The translations under genes and the position numbers were made by a program. Below are positions 32,312 through 42,709 of a stretch of DNA of 64,000 bases, piece after piece. Location of the stretch: contig DF239318.1 of assembly GCA_000507305.1 (NCBI GenBank), positions 186,001 to 250,000 of the forward strand, written 5' to 3'. Every line of letters begins with the position of its first letter. The first letter of the stretch is position 1. The stretch is from Breviolum minutum Mf 1.05b.01. Taxonomy: Eukaryota > Sar > Dinophyceae > Suessiales > Symbiodiniaceae. The notes under the pieces are model-generated. The model searched no databases, was not told the origin of the DNA, and saw nothing but the letters and a program-made list of their open reading frames with translations.

Positions 32312-32823
32312 ACTAATTAAAGCAAATGGTCTTTGTGATTCAAGACCATTCAAAAAATAGTCTTAAACCATGGACTTCCAGGCTATATAGGATAATAAGT
32401 AATTACGCATAAAAGGTTTGCCCTGTACCAGTTGTAAGCAAGGTCTTATAACTTCAGTTCTAGGGGTGAACCAAAAAAGCAATTTCGGTTATCCATTTAT
32501 TATCGGCCATCTATAGGGGCTTTATTTACAACGATCGGCTCGGGGCCCAGATGTATACAGCTCTCTTGGATCACGGTTTTTACATACCTAGGACCCGGAA
32601 CACCCACTAATTAAAATGTTGGATGATGAACCAAACCTTTAGTTGGGAAATGGTTGGTGAAACACCATTTCCATCCATTCAATAATGGTTGTTTGGAGTT
32701 GCAGGTGTTTAGTATGACGTTTCTCTTGTTTTGGAATTAGTGGTTGAACCATGGAACCCATTTGAAAACATGCTTCGAAAAGATGGCCCTCAATATATTA
32801 GGGTCATAACCCCTAAAAGTAAA

Positions 32824-32921
32824 CTAGGTGGTGGTTTCAAATATTTTTTATTTTCACCCCTACCTGGGGAAGATTTCCAATTTGAGTAATATTTTTCAAA
32901 GGGGTTGAAACCACCAACCAG
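32824..32921. repeat. Introner-like MITE, family A copy 7
   Basis: Ends CTAGGTGGTGGTTTCAA and TTGAAACCACCAACCAG, flanked by TAAA on both sides (32820-32823 and 32922-32925), a 4-bp target duplication. Confidence 0.9.
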
Positions 32922-34018
32922 TAAAGGTTGTGGGTTCCTATGGCATCCATTAAAAGATGCTTCTCCAAAAATTCCAGGTCTTTACCTTTGGGCTTTCAAG
33001 CAGCACGTGATGGAGATTTGAAGAAGTTGCACCTGGGCGTTTCCCATGACGGATCCCCAGTAAACCTACGTGTAGGCTAAAAGTCAGGGGTTTAAAATGT
33101 AGGTAAACTATGATATTGCTTGGATACAGCATACTAATAATCATAAATTAAACTTTACTCATGTAGGGTTAGCAAGAATATATGCAGTTTGCTCCCCTGA
33201 ATCCTATCAGTTTGGTCCCAATTTTTCCGCATTTTTTATTGTTTGTGTTTGTCCCACATCCACGAATAACGACTCAGAATGGATGGATTCGTAGTAACCG
33301 TAGGTCCATATTTTGGTGGGGATTCAAGGGTTAATCCCGGCACATTACAGCAACCTCAGCCCAGGTCACACCAAATGGTGGTTTAGTTTAGAAAGGGAAT
33401 CATCCCAGCATCTCCGTAATTCAGGTTTAGGAACTATAGTAATTTGGCCAGGTTAATGATTTTGAGCCATTGCCATTTTGTCAATGAAATGTCCATCCTT
33501 TACTATAGACTGAAGATGGCTGAGATACAATTCCGTCCTGTACGTGAATTCTGCAACTAATAAGCTTTCATCCTGATTGTCGCAGGTTGGATGGTTTGCA
33601 GGGTCCTTTAGTATCCTTTGTAGTTGTATCGTTTCAGATGAATCGTTGTTTGCATTGCTTTAAGAGCTGTGGGAGTTTTGCCATGAAAAGTCATTGTAGA
33701 GTTAGGAGCTGTTTCACAGATTCGAAGAGTTTGGTGGGCGTTTTTGACATGAACAACCGGGTGAGGTAGTCAATGGGTTTCCCTTGTCTTGGAGAAATTT
33801 GGTGGGCACCAGGTATATAAGATACATGAAACATCATGAAACCATAGATTCTCATTGGCATCATCATACATTCAAACAATTTGAACATGTAGAGGTGCTC
33901 GTTTTGTTTTCTTCCGTCAACAGTAGTATAGTTAAAAAAAGAAATATCATATCGACATAGTTCCAATGAGTTTCGTTTCAATCATCGCCTCACCTAACCT
34001 TCAAATGGCGAACTGCAG

Positions 34019-34119
34019 GCAAGGATTGATAGAAAACGGCTGGGATCCACATACAGTGGACCATCATGGTAATACTGTGCTCCACTGGGCTGCGGGTAGT
34101 GGACATGTTGAGATCCTTG
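34019..34119 (+). CDS. Ankyrin-repeat exon 1
   Basis: Acceptor GCGAACTGCAG|G leads into GLIENGWDPHTVDHHGNT then VLHWAAGSGHVEIL. This is a good ankyrin unit: the G-N-T-x-L-H-x-A-A-x-x-G-H-x-x-x-L signature is complete. Ankyrin repeats form stacked helical hairpins for protein binding. It probably ends at a GA-type donor (CCTTG|GATGGG). It is separated from the next ankyrin exon (36885) by a GC-rich coding unit that contains a stop, so both may not belong to one gene. Confidence 0.8.
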
Positions 34120-34351
34120 GATGGGATTCAACGGGTTGAGCTATAGTTTTATTGAAAGTAGCATAACAACATAGCACCTGAAGCCTGAAACACATGGATT
34201 TTTTTTTAAAGATGAGGCGCCTTTCCTTTTTGGGTTCCAACCTGGCCTGCAGGTTCAAACTCTTCGGCTTTGTTGGGATATTTGGGAGCCCATTCAACTT
34301 GGATTCTCACTTTTAGCTTGCACCCATCGAGAAAACACGCCAGTTGGGATA

Positions 34352-34500
34352 TGATGAAACCTTAGAAGCACCAACATGGGCTTCTCCATTTTACACCATA
34401 GTGAAAGTAGATGGCGCACCTCCCAAAAGGTGGCGAATAGTAAGGGGCCATGATAAACCAATTCATGGGAGTTGCTCCATCTACTTTCCAGGTGGTATAC
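34352..34500. repeat. MITE-like element, family K copy 2
   Basis: ACCATAGTGAAAGTAGATGG at the left and CTCCATCTACTTTCCAGGTG at the right. The same right end occurs at 18510-18535. The right terminus contains CTTTCCAG|G, a potential acceptor. Confidence 0.6.
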
Positions 34501-34947
34501 TGTAATCGTTTTTTCTTTCAATAGCATCAAGCTATGATTACACGAGTTTCACCGCTGTTCATTCTTCATGTTGGCCTTGGCCACGGGTCATCCATGTTTT
34601 CAACCAGGTTGTCCTCATAGGTCCCCAACACTCCTCTCAACAACTCCTTCGGAAGAACTCCCGGAGAAAAGTGATCCAGGGAGCTTCAGAGAAAAAAATC
34701 AAAGTCCGGTCCTATAAAAAAATTCGAAGTTAAACCGTTGGAGCCTACCTCAACAAGATCAGGAAGGATCAACACTCTTTTTGAATTGTTCAAAACGACA
34801 ATGGCTTAACGTAAAAATCCAATATATCATCCAATCATCAAGACACTGCAGACATTTTCATACATGGTCAGTTTCTCCATTGCTACTGTTGGTAGCTGTC
34901 CGTTCTGACCGCTGACAGATACAACCCCTGTCCGTCTTTTTGGATAG

Positions 34948-35038
34948 CTGGTGCCCCGCTACGACGACTTTCCAGAGGTGCGCGCCCTCTCGGCGCCACT
35001 CCTCGCGGAGTGGCGGGCGAACCGAGAGGCGCTTGAAG
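34948..35038 (+). CDS. Exon of a GC-rich gene, unknown protein (part 1)
   Basis: Acceptor GTCTTTTTGGATAG opens 30 codons plus one base: LVPRYDDFPEVRALSAPL then LAEWRANREALE. It ends at a GC donor (TTGAAG|GCCAGA). Codon use is strongly G/C at third positions, unlike the surrounding AT-rich DNA. The next exon, 62 bases on, continues in frame. The pattern of Pro, Arg and acidic residues suggests a soluble enzyme or adaptor, but I recognise no family. Confidence 0.7.
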
Positions 35039-35100
35039 GCCAGAACATAACTTGCACATCCTTTTTGTATTGCAAAAGGAACTCTCAATCTCGTGCCCAG
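35039..35100 (+). other. 62-bp GC-AG intron
   Basis: Starts GCCAGAACATAAC and ends TCTCGTGCCCAG|GG. Removal joins a phase-1 exon to a phase-2 start as the codon GGG, keeping one frame from 34948 to 35345. GC donors are well documented in dinoflagellates. Confidence 0.65.
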
Positions 35101-35345
35101 GGCTATGGCTATATTGGGGAACAGCGAACGTGCTGCTCCCCAACGGCGCGGGGCTTCCTTCCCCAGACGCCGTGGCAACCTGGCTTGCCAGCGACCAAGC
35201 CACGAAAAATGCTGTGGCAACACAAAAAGTTCGAACCGAGGCGGAACACCACAGCTGGTCCCCCTCGGATCCAGCCCTCGTCCAGTGCGCCATCGTCTGG
35301 CTGCACTGGCGGGTCCGTTCCGCGGGGGAGGCAGGGCGCTGTTGA
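35101..35345 (+). CDS. Exon of a GC-rich gene, unknown protein (part 2)
   Basis: Continues from 35038 as GLWLYWGTANVLLPNGAG, LPSPDAVATWLASDQATK, NAVATQKVRTEAEHHSW, SPSDPALVQCAIVWLHW and VRSAGEAGRC, ending in TGA. Third positions are mostly G or C. Together the two exons give 112 residues of a C-terminus, if the TGA is the true end. Competing frames on both strands are open only because GC-rich DNA lacks stops. Function unknown; the ankyrin exon at 34019 may belong to the same transcript. Confidence 0.7.
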
Positions 35346-35569
35346 TGTAGAAGTAATAAAGATATCGGTTCCAGAGACATTGATGCTATCATCTCCTAGC
35401 AAAAAACATACAATAGCCTTTCACTGGTTCCTCCTCCTGACTTAAACCAACAGGAAGCCGGCCCTTCAAAGCTGCCCACCAACGTCCAGCTCAGCCGCCA
35501 AAGGAAGGCCTGATTAAAAGGTTTCAAATCTCATGCGATCACAGCCTAAATGTTTCTGACCGTGCCTAG

Positions 35570-35631
35570 GCGCATGAGAAAAAGGCGCAGGAGCTGCAAG
35601 CAGCCAACCAGAAATTGAAGGAGGCGAGAAC
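35570..35631 (+). CDS. Exon, coiled-coil segment
   Basis: Acceptor CCGTGCCTAG|G opens AHEKKAQELQAANQKLKE then ART, a strong heptad-like Lys/Glu/Gln-rich helix. A GA-type donor (GAACC|GAAGCT) is the likely end; otherwise the frame stops at TGA at 35660-35662. It lies between ankyrin exons, and coiled coil plus ankyrin is a common protein arrangement, but linkage is inferred. Confidence 0.55.
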
Positions 35632-36884
35632 CGAAGCTACCTTCAGAACTTGTGCCAGATGAACACAAACATGCAACGCTATCCCGACTTAGTTCCACCC
35701 CTCGGTTTTGAACAATTTTTGGTAGGGAACATCATACCACTCGTTCACCCGATGGCACTACATGCTCGATTCATATCACTCTTGGGGCACGCAACTTCCC
35801 CACCACCAAATCTGCATCGATCAAGTCAACGCTGTTGCTCTTCCAGAACAATGCCATTTAGAAGATCGAAACTTAAACCTTTCCTTGTAACCTTGCAACG
35901 CGTTTTGGTGATTAGACTGCTGATATTGGGAGGATCAAAGAATGTACAACATGCAGATATTGCACCTAAATAGTGTTTCTTTTCTGAACAAATCAGTTCA
36001 CGGTTCAGACTCACCCGAGAGAAATGTCCTTGACTCACTTCCTAAATTCATACCGACACCTGTATTAATCAATTTGGTTGTTTCTCCCGTTTGCTCCAAG
36101 GATCTTACACTTTTTGGTGTCTATGAAGATGGATCCATGTGGAGCTTCTGCCAAACATCAGAATCGTTGCAGCCTTCACTGGGCGGCACGCAATGGTCAG
36201 GTTCCCCACCCGAAAATCGGCAGGTGAAAACCCCAACCCCAGGCGAATTGGAACATTGCCAACCGACAACATAACCCAACGAGGCGATGGTTTGATGTAG
36301 GAGAAACCTTGAAAGGGTCACATACATGACCCACAAAATCACGCCAGAACTCCAAGTCGTGCTGTTGGAAGACGAATTTGTCGTGGAATGTGTTAGTTGA
36401 TGCTTAATCGATCTTGTTCGTGATGCTTTGGGCTAGTAAAATGCCCAGGTACAACTAGGTGGTGATGTTCATAGGGCCTGCCTAAACCCTGTAGCAGTGG
36501 TAAAATAGTGAGTCACAGCACTGGTTCACTAAGGAAACCTTTATCGACCGTCATTACTGTATCCATTGTTGCAGTGTTGCATAAGCAGGGCAATTTCTGG
36601 ATAATTAGTTGTAGTTATACCTGTTTTGTGAGCAAAAAAGAGCTGGGTTTCAAGGTTTGAAGACCACTAAGCCAGTCGTGAGTTGGTTCCAGCAACAGCG
36701 ATGAGTTGGTGAAGATGGAAAAAATCAATGGGCTTGGACACCAACCCCCATATCCATCACGTCCCCTTTTAAGTGGATGTTGTTGAGAAAAAGGGATACC
36801 GAAAGGACGATTTAACCAGATTTAACCGTGAAAAAAGGCACATCAAAGGAACATTTTGATTCATGTCCCTGCCGCTGTGGTCAG

Positions 36885-36958
36885 GTGGCGGCATGTGAAT
36901 ATTTGTTGGACCATCAGAGTTTTGTAGATGTAGAGACCGACACTTGGACCGCAAATGG
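36885..36958 (+). CDS. Ankyrin-repeat exon 2
   Basis: Acceptor GCTGTGGTCAG|G opens VAACEYLLDHQSFVDVETD then TWTANG, ending at G|GTGCTGG. AACEYLLDHQSFVDVET is the second half of an ankyrin unit (helix, LLDH, then the loop into the next repeat), and TWTANG starts the next unit. The - strand frames over the area are shadows. Confidence 0.7.
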
Positions 36959-38088
36959 GTGCTGGGGTTGGAAACGTGTGTGGGGAGGTTAGGCGGTAGT
37001 TGGAAAACGTCATCCTATACTCAAGGTTTGGTTTTGGCAACGTGTGCAATGGGAGTTGTAACTGGGAATTGTTTTTATATCGCTGGTTATGTAGGCCTAT
37101 AGGCATACATGAGAGTGAAGAATGTAACAAACGCCACTTCCGGGACATGTATCTTGGGTCTTTGCAGTGATCGAGTTTAAGCGGTGAGGTTTGTTTGTTT
37201 GTCGTTACCTGGGTTATGCCCGTTCCCTGGATGCCAGTCATTTGCCCAGGAGTATTACATGTTTAGTTGGGGATCTTATATACCCTTAGTTTGCATTCAT
37301 TTGCAACTATTACTTGGTTTGCCTTTGGTGTAGAGTGTAGAGACACATTTTTTGAAGAGCTGGGATGAGAAGGTGTTTCTTAGAATTCATCAACTCACCT
37401 TGATCAATACATACAAATGAACATGCCATTCCCTCTTCGAAACACCTTGAGCTTGCACGCCATGTTTCAAATTATTTCTTTGGGTGCGGGCAACACCACC
37501 ACCCCCAATTTATATAATAGCTTCGTTGGTTGATATTCATCCATATTTACCGTTACTATTGCATACTATTGCCATGCAGTATTTGAAGTGTTGTTCAGTG
37601 GTGCTTTATTTTTTCTGTTTTTTTTTGTAGCTAGCACCGGTTGTTGGTACCTGGTACCTGGTACCTCCGTTTTGGGTACCTGATCATTGTAACTGCCACT
37701 CCGTTATGTCTGCTCTTCCGACTATTGGATGTGACAATAGTAAAGCCCGCTTCGCATCCTTCACATCAACAGTTTGTATGTTCACAAGCGTACTGTTTGT
37801 CTAGCTGATTTGCATCTTTACTTCACCAGTAAAGTCATGTCTACGTATTTATAAATTTGTATTTATATATATATATATGTGTTTTTGTTGTACGTTTATA
37901 AATTTATACTGTATAGACGTCCACGTAAATGATCATAAATGTCATATCCATAAATGCAGCTTCTACTACATGGTACCTTCTTCAGTTACATATTATATAT
38001 TACAGTATATAAACGTTGATTTGTAACTATGCCCTTTACGTTTGGTGAATGCGAATTTCCCAGCTGTTATGGCTTCTGGGTTGCCCAG

Positions 38089-38177
38089 GATGGGGGCGAC
38101 ACTCCATTGATGCTGTCCGCATGGCAGGGCCATGTGGAATGTTGCGCCTTCCTAGTGCAGCGCCGTGCTGCAGCTCG
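38089..38177 (+). CDS. Ankyrin-repeat exon 3
   Basis: Acceptor GGGTTGCCCAG|G and donor CAGCTCG|GTGTTG enclose DGGDTPLMLSAWQGHVEC and CAFLVQRRAAA. It has the classical D-T-P-L-M-x-x-A-x-x-G-H-V-E-x-x-x-F-L-V pattern. It would follow exon 2 naturally (T-x-N then D-G-G-D-T-P-L-M), though the phases do not match exactly at the sites I chose, so a boundary or a small exon is missing. Confidence 0.85.
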
Positions 38178-38682
38178 GTGTTGTTTGTACGAAATGCTGG
38201 GCATTTCGTTTTTGTTTCCTCAAGGAAAACAAGGCATGCTTTGATGACTGTAGGCATGAAATCTCCAAGAAAATCATTTTCCATCAACAGGAAATGATAA
38301 TGATATTTGCAGGGGGGACAGTTGAAAAAACATGTATTTCAAGGAATTGATGTTAGTTTTGCGGCGAGAGTGGGGAAGCTTCAGGGTTTTAGAAACAAAT
38401 CGTAGTTATCACACATGAACACTGGGTATATATAGTGAATGATTCATTGATCATTCCCATTGTTTTGGGGGGAAATGAAAGACTGTGAAACGACAAACAT
38501 CGGCGGCTTGGAAAAGCTGAGCTTTCCCAATTGCCACCATGAATCATTCTCACTTAAAACTGGGAAGGCGATGTTCGTTTTAAGATCACAAGGTAGAGCC
38601 TAAGTGAAATGCAAGCACCTCATGGGTGAAACATGTCTTGCTGAGAGAAGGGAGGCGTGAGAGCTATATATTTCATACATCA

Positions 38683-38796
38683 TACTGTTGATGGTTCAGA
38701 AAGCCAGCGAGAAAACCAGTTGAGGTTGGTACTTTATCCAAGTATTTACCGGGTTTCATACATCCCGGGTGGTGCAGATTTCTTCCATCAATGGTA
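38683..38796. repeat. MITE-like element, family B copy 5, reverse orientation
   Basis: Begins TACTGTTGATGGTTCAGAAA and ends GATTTCTTCCATCAATGGTA, with the core CCAGTTGAGGTTGGTACTT and CATCCCGGGTGGTGC. Confidence 0.75.
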
Positions 38797-39558
38797 TGAT
38801 TATATATTATGTAAATAGTGGTGGCTTGAAACATTTTCAATGTTTATGCCTTTTTTGTGACATGGTCCTATTTGACATTTGACTACAATCCAAGGACCTG
38901 CATCATCTCAATTCTTGGGGCTGCAATGCCATGCCTTTTGGCCTCACAGTTTGGGTACTAAAAAGAGGCTGTGCTGTTTTAAGTCAAATCCACACACACA
39001 GATGCATGTACATATACGGACTTTATAAACATACAAGAATAGAAACACATGAAGGTATAAGTATAAATATATATATATATATTATGTTTTTTTTCTGAAA
39101 CATCTTATATTTATTTACGCACACCTTGGAATGCTGTCCAACCAAGATGCCCAAAATATTTGAGTTTCTTCGTGCAGTATCCCCACCAAATACGTCATGA
39201 CAAGTTGTTTTCAGTTTCTGAAGGATGGTAGCCTGCATGGCGTCACTTATGTGTCTCGCAAGGATTGGATAAAGTTGTTTTTTCTGCAAGAGTTTGTAAT
39301 AATAAATGCATGGGCCTGCTGGAATTAGAAAAGCAATGATGTGCGTTTCACAGAACAATAATATAGCACTCCAAAAAAACAACTCATTTGTTTTTGGCAT
39401 GAAAATGGTTTCATTGATATACATTTTGTGATAAGGGAAATTGCTTAGATTGTCACTGGGTGAAGGTGACATGTCCTATACTGTAAGTATTTTATACGAC
39501 ACTCCAGTAAACTATCATATGGTGGTAGCAATGGAACATAAGACATGAATGCAGATAT

Positions 39559-39664
39559 TCCCCTGAAAATTAACATGTCGCCCCTGAAACATGTTGGTTG
39601 GAAGAAGATACCTTCTTTTTAGGGGCCTGGCAACTTTTCAGGGGCAAACTATCAAACTTCAAGG
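39559..39664. repeat. MITE-like element, family C-related
   Basis: CCCCTGAAAATTAACATGTCG at the left; the right end is CAGGGGCAAACTATCAAACTT. The interior carries the common AACATGTTGGTTGGAAGAAGA phrase. The right end is decayed. Confidence 0.5.
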
Positions 39665-39810
39665 GTGAATTTCTTATTGATGCTTGGGATTTTCATAGGG
39701 ATTTTCCCTTGCCATGTCCATGTTTCCCATTTGTTCCGTCATTTCAAGGCGTTTTTCCGTCGCATTGGAACATGACCAGCAAAGCTTTGATCCCTGGCCT
39801 TTGGCCTCAG

Positions 39811-39889
39811 GCACAAGGCTGCTCGTATGGATGGACAACACTCCAGTTTGGAGATGCTGCAATTCTTGTTGTCCTTTGGCATCGAAGTG
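39811..39889 (+). CDS. Ankyrin-repeat exon 4
   Basis: Acceptor CCTTTGGCCTCAG|G opens HKAARMDGQHSSLEMLQF then LLSFGIEV, ending at GAAGTG|GTCATG. L/H-K-A-A-R-x-D-G-x-x-x-x-L-E-x-L-Q-F-L-L-S-F-G is a clear ankyrin unit. The overlapping frames (several on both strands at 39600-40160) are shadows. A longer version of the exon, ending at TGTC|GTTGTT, cannot be excluded. Confidence 0.8.
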
Positions 39890-40159
39890 GTCATGGAGAA
39901 ATGTCGTTGTTTGCGCCCGTTTCGTTTTTTTTGTGCACAGACACACGTGAACAAAAACGTTGGCCCTCAGTCCAGGCAAGCGCGCCTGTTTGTGCATGAT
40001 ATCAATTAAATTAAAGCCCCACCATGAGTGATAATGGGCCGTTAATAGGAAGATAAAAGATAACATAGGACTTGATTTTGGATTGAGAACATTGAAAGGA
40101 CCATCCTCCAGTTCTTCCAGTGGGTTGTCTTTCGACATCATGTTCACCCATTCCAGCAA

Positions 40160-41106
40160 AATCCCGGAAGCTTGAACTCCACAAATGCCTTCAATTCAGG
40201 GAACTCACATATCACACCTTGGGAAGAGGAAAATCATCTTCAATAGTGCCCTGGGATATGTCAGTTCCCAGGAGGGTATTCGATGTTTTTGGGTATCCAT
40301 GTGTACGGTGTAGGCGAGCATGAAAAGAAGGCTGGTGTCCTGCCATGGGACAGTAACACACGGATTTCAATAATTCACTTTGGGTCTTCAGACCCCCGAA
40401 ATGGAAAGAATTCCGAAACATAAACTGTTGGATGAGGGTCTAAGGTATGTTCCGGGGGGGATGCCGGAAAATTCCTGGATTTAGGGGTTTCAGTACAATC
40501 TCTACATCCAAGACTTGCTATCTTGAGCAGGTCTCACAACGTGGCCGCTTCGCGTGGAAATTGCAATGGTCACAATGCACTGCACAAGGCACGTCGGTTG
40601 CCGGGCATCCGAAGGTGTATGGCATAAGCATGATATCTAACCCCCCAAAAAAAGTCCTCTTGAGTTGGGTTTCATGAAAAGAAAAAGGATGATTTGATCA
40701 ATCAATATGCACGCTTGTGAACCCACCAGAATATATCACTTTACATGGGAGATCAATAGTTTGTTACTATAGTGATGTGCCGCTATGGTGAGGTGCTGCT
40801 TCACCACTCAGAGTGCAGAAATTCTCCACATGCGCCATTGAATTCAATGTCCTCTAGAATCCCCATGTTACTCTCCCTTGAATTATAAAAACTGTCGCGC
40901 TCGGACAAAAACCCTTGCGGTCATATTATGATTAATAAAGTTGGGCTATGTATGATCACTATACTAAGTTGACTTAATAACCTAGACTTCAAGGGCCTTC
41001 AAGGGTATGTTTATATATATATATATATGTACTGTATATATATATATATATACAGAACGAGGGGAGCACGAGCGTGCGACAAAATGACACAATAAAATGC
41101 ATGTAC
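40160..41106. other. Intron-like stretch
   Basis: Contains a family C-type element near 40195-40280 (AGGGAACTCACATATCACACC and GGGATATGTCAGTTCCCAGGA) and AT-rich DNA leading into a TA microsatellite (41018-41052). No supported exon. Confidence 0.45.
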
Positions 41107-41553
41107 NNNNNNNNNNNNNNNNNNNNNNNNNNNNNNNNNNNNNNNNNNNNNNNNNNNNNNNNNNNNNNNNNNNNNNNNNNNNNNNNNNNNNNNNNNNNNN
41201 NNNNNNNNNNNNNNNNNNNNNNNNNNNNNNNNNNNNNNNNNNNNNNNNNNNNNNNNNNNNNNNNNNNNNNNNNNNNNNNNNNNNNNNNNNNNNNNNNNNN
41301 NNNNNNNNNNNNNNNNNNNNNNNNNNNNNNNNNNNNNNNNNNNNNNNNNNNNNNNNNNNNNNNNNNNNNNNNNNNNNNNNNNNNNNNNNNNNNNNNNNNN
41401 NNNNNNNNNNNNNNNNNNNNNNNNNNNNNNNNNNNNNNNNNNNNNNNNNNNNNNNNNNNNNNNNNNNNNNNNNNNNNNNNNNNNNNNNNNNNNNNNNNNN
41501 NNNNNNNNNNNNNNNNNNNNNNNNNNNNNNNNNNNNNNNNNNNNNNNNNNNNN
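41107..41553. other. Assembly gap (447 N)
   Basis: A run of N. TA-rich microsatellites sit on its left side. The gap lies between ankyrin exons 4 and 5 and could hide further exons. Apparent frames through it are meaningless. Confidence 1.
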
Positions 41554-41842
41554 AAGATAAAGATAACGTTCTAGAGAATTGAACTTTAGAACAATCACCT
41601 TTCAACCTTTTCTGAGAAGAAGCCAGCTTGTACAATGCATGCTGCTTGTGGAAAGGTTGCTATAAGACAACTATAGACAACTACTAAAAGGTTTAAAAAG
41701 TGCACGCTCACAGTCCCCCGCTCTCTCTCTCTCTCTCTATATATATTTATATACAGTATATATATATATATACAGTATATTATTTTTTTTTCAAGGGGCT
41801 CCCTCCCCACACCTCCAAGTTTCTGCCACGCTTTCGGCTGAG

Positions 41843-41924
41843 GCGGCGCAGTTTGGTTCAGTATCTGCCTGTCGTTTGTTGTTGGACCATGGGCTGAAGA
41901 CAAGGAAGGCTATGGCACCTGACC
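41843..41924 (+). CDS. Ankyrin-repeat exon 5
   Basis: Acceptor GCTTTCGGCTGAG|G and donor TGACC|GTGAGC enclose AAQFGSVSACRLLLDHGL then KTRKAMAPD. A-A-x-x-G-x-x-x-x-C-R-L-L-L-D-H-G is the second part of an ankyrin unit, with upstream codons (LSAEA) matching the start of its first helix in the same frame. High GC content. This is the last ankyrin exon found; the palindrome follows 0.8 kb on. Confidence 0.85.
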
Positions 41925-42575
41925 GTGAGCGTAATTCACCCAGCACCTTTGGATGATTCTGGAAGGATGGCTTTGTCTTGATTGTTTTGTTTGGGAGACT
42001 CGCAAGTGGGGAAAAACCTGGAAGATGATAATTCAAGTAGAGAAAAAAGGAGACTCAAGATTTGTGTTCTTAAGATTCATATTTTTTTGTTGGTGATTTT
42101 CAAGGTTGCTGCTTAGATATGTACAATTCAAAGGAAGAAAACGGTCTTGTTCACCTTGAACTCATACTTGGCTTGAAGATCACTACTTAAACTTACATTC
42201 CGAGACTGGATTGAAATACTGAACATAAAGTTCCTTCCAAATTATCTACCTTAAGAATGCCCAAGGACCTTCCAATGGAAGGGTGAATGAACCCGTATTC
42301 CGCAGGGTTTTTCTGGGGTATTCACAGTGGGGACAACCCAACTTAGAGATCATTACCTTGCAGGGAACTAACATATCCCCTGTAAAGGTAGCTGGGTCCC
42401 GATGATATTCCTCTTCCATAGATGTGATATGAAACGGTTAAGACAGGAGTTCCATGTAGACCTGTTCAACCATTAAGATGCCTGTGGCTCAGCATAGGCA
42501 GTTTGGCCTTTGCTGCGGGGTATCATCGCTTGGCTGCCGAACTAAGACACACAGAGGCCAAGCGAAAAATGTGTT

Positions 42576-42672
42576 CTGGTTGGTGGTTGCAAATATTTCT
42601 ATTTTCCCCCCTACCTGGGAAGATGATCCAATTTGACTAATATTTTTCAACTGGGTTGAAACCACCAACTAG
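42576..42672. repeat. Introner-like MITE, family A copy 8
   Basis: Ends CTGGTTGGTGGTTGCAA and GTTGAAACCACCAACTAG with a 4-bp duplication TGTT on both sides (42572-42575 and 42673-42676). Confidence 0.9.
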
Positions 42673-42709
42673 TGTTTTTTTTGGAGATGGCGGATTTTAT
42701 TTGATTTGT

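Larger units (their letters stand above)
31111..34018. other. Intron-like stretch with repeats
   Basis: Holds copies of families E (31357), C-type (31614, 32208), A (32824) and a decayed B (about 33795-33925), a CA repeat (31740-31757) and AT-rich DNA. Two weak exon candidates are seen: 33506-33543 (KMAEIQFRPV after ACTATAG) and about 33586-33670 (hydrophobic). Neither is supported well enough to list. Confidence 0.45.

Noticed and set aside
40982..41635. Apparent long frames crossing the N run
   Set aside because: They consist mainly of unknown bases; nothing can be concluded.
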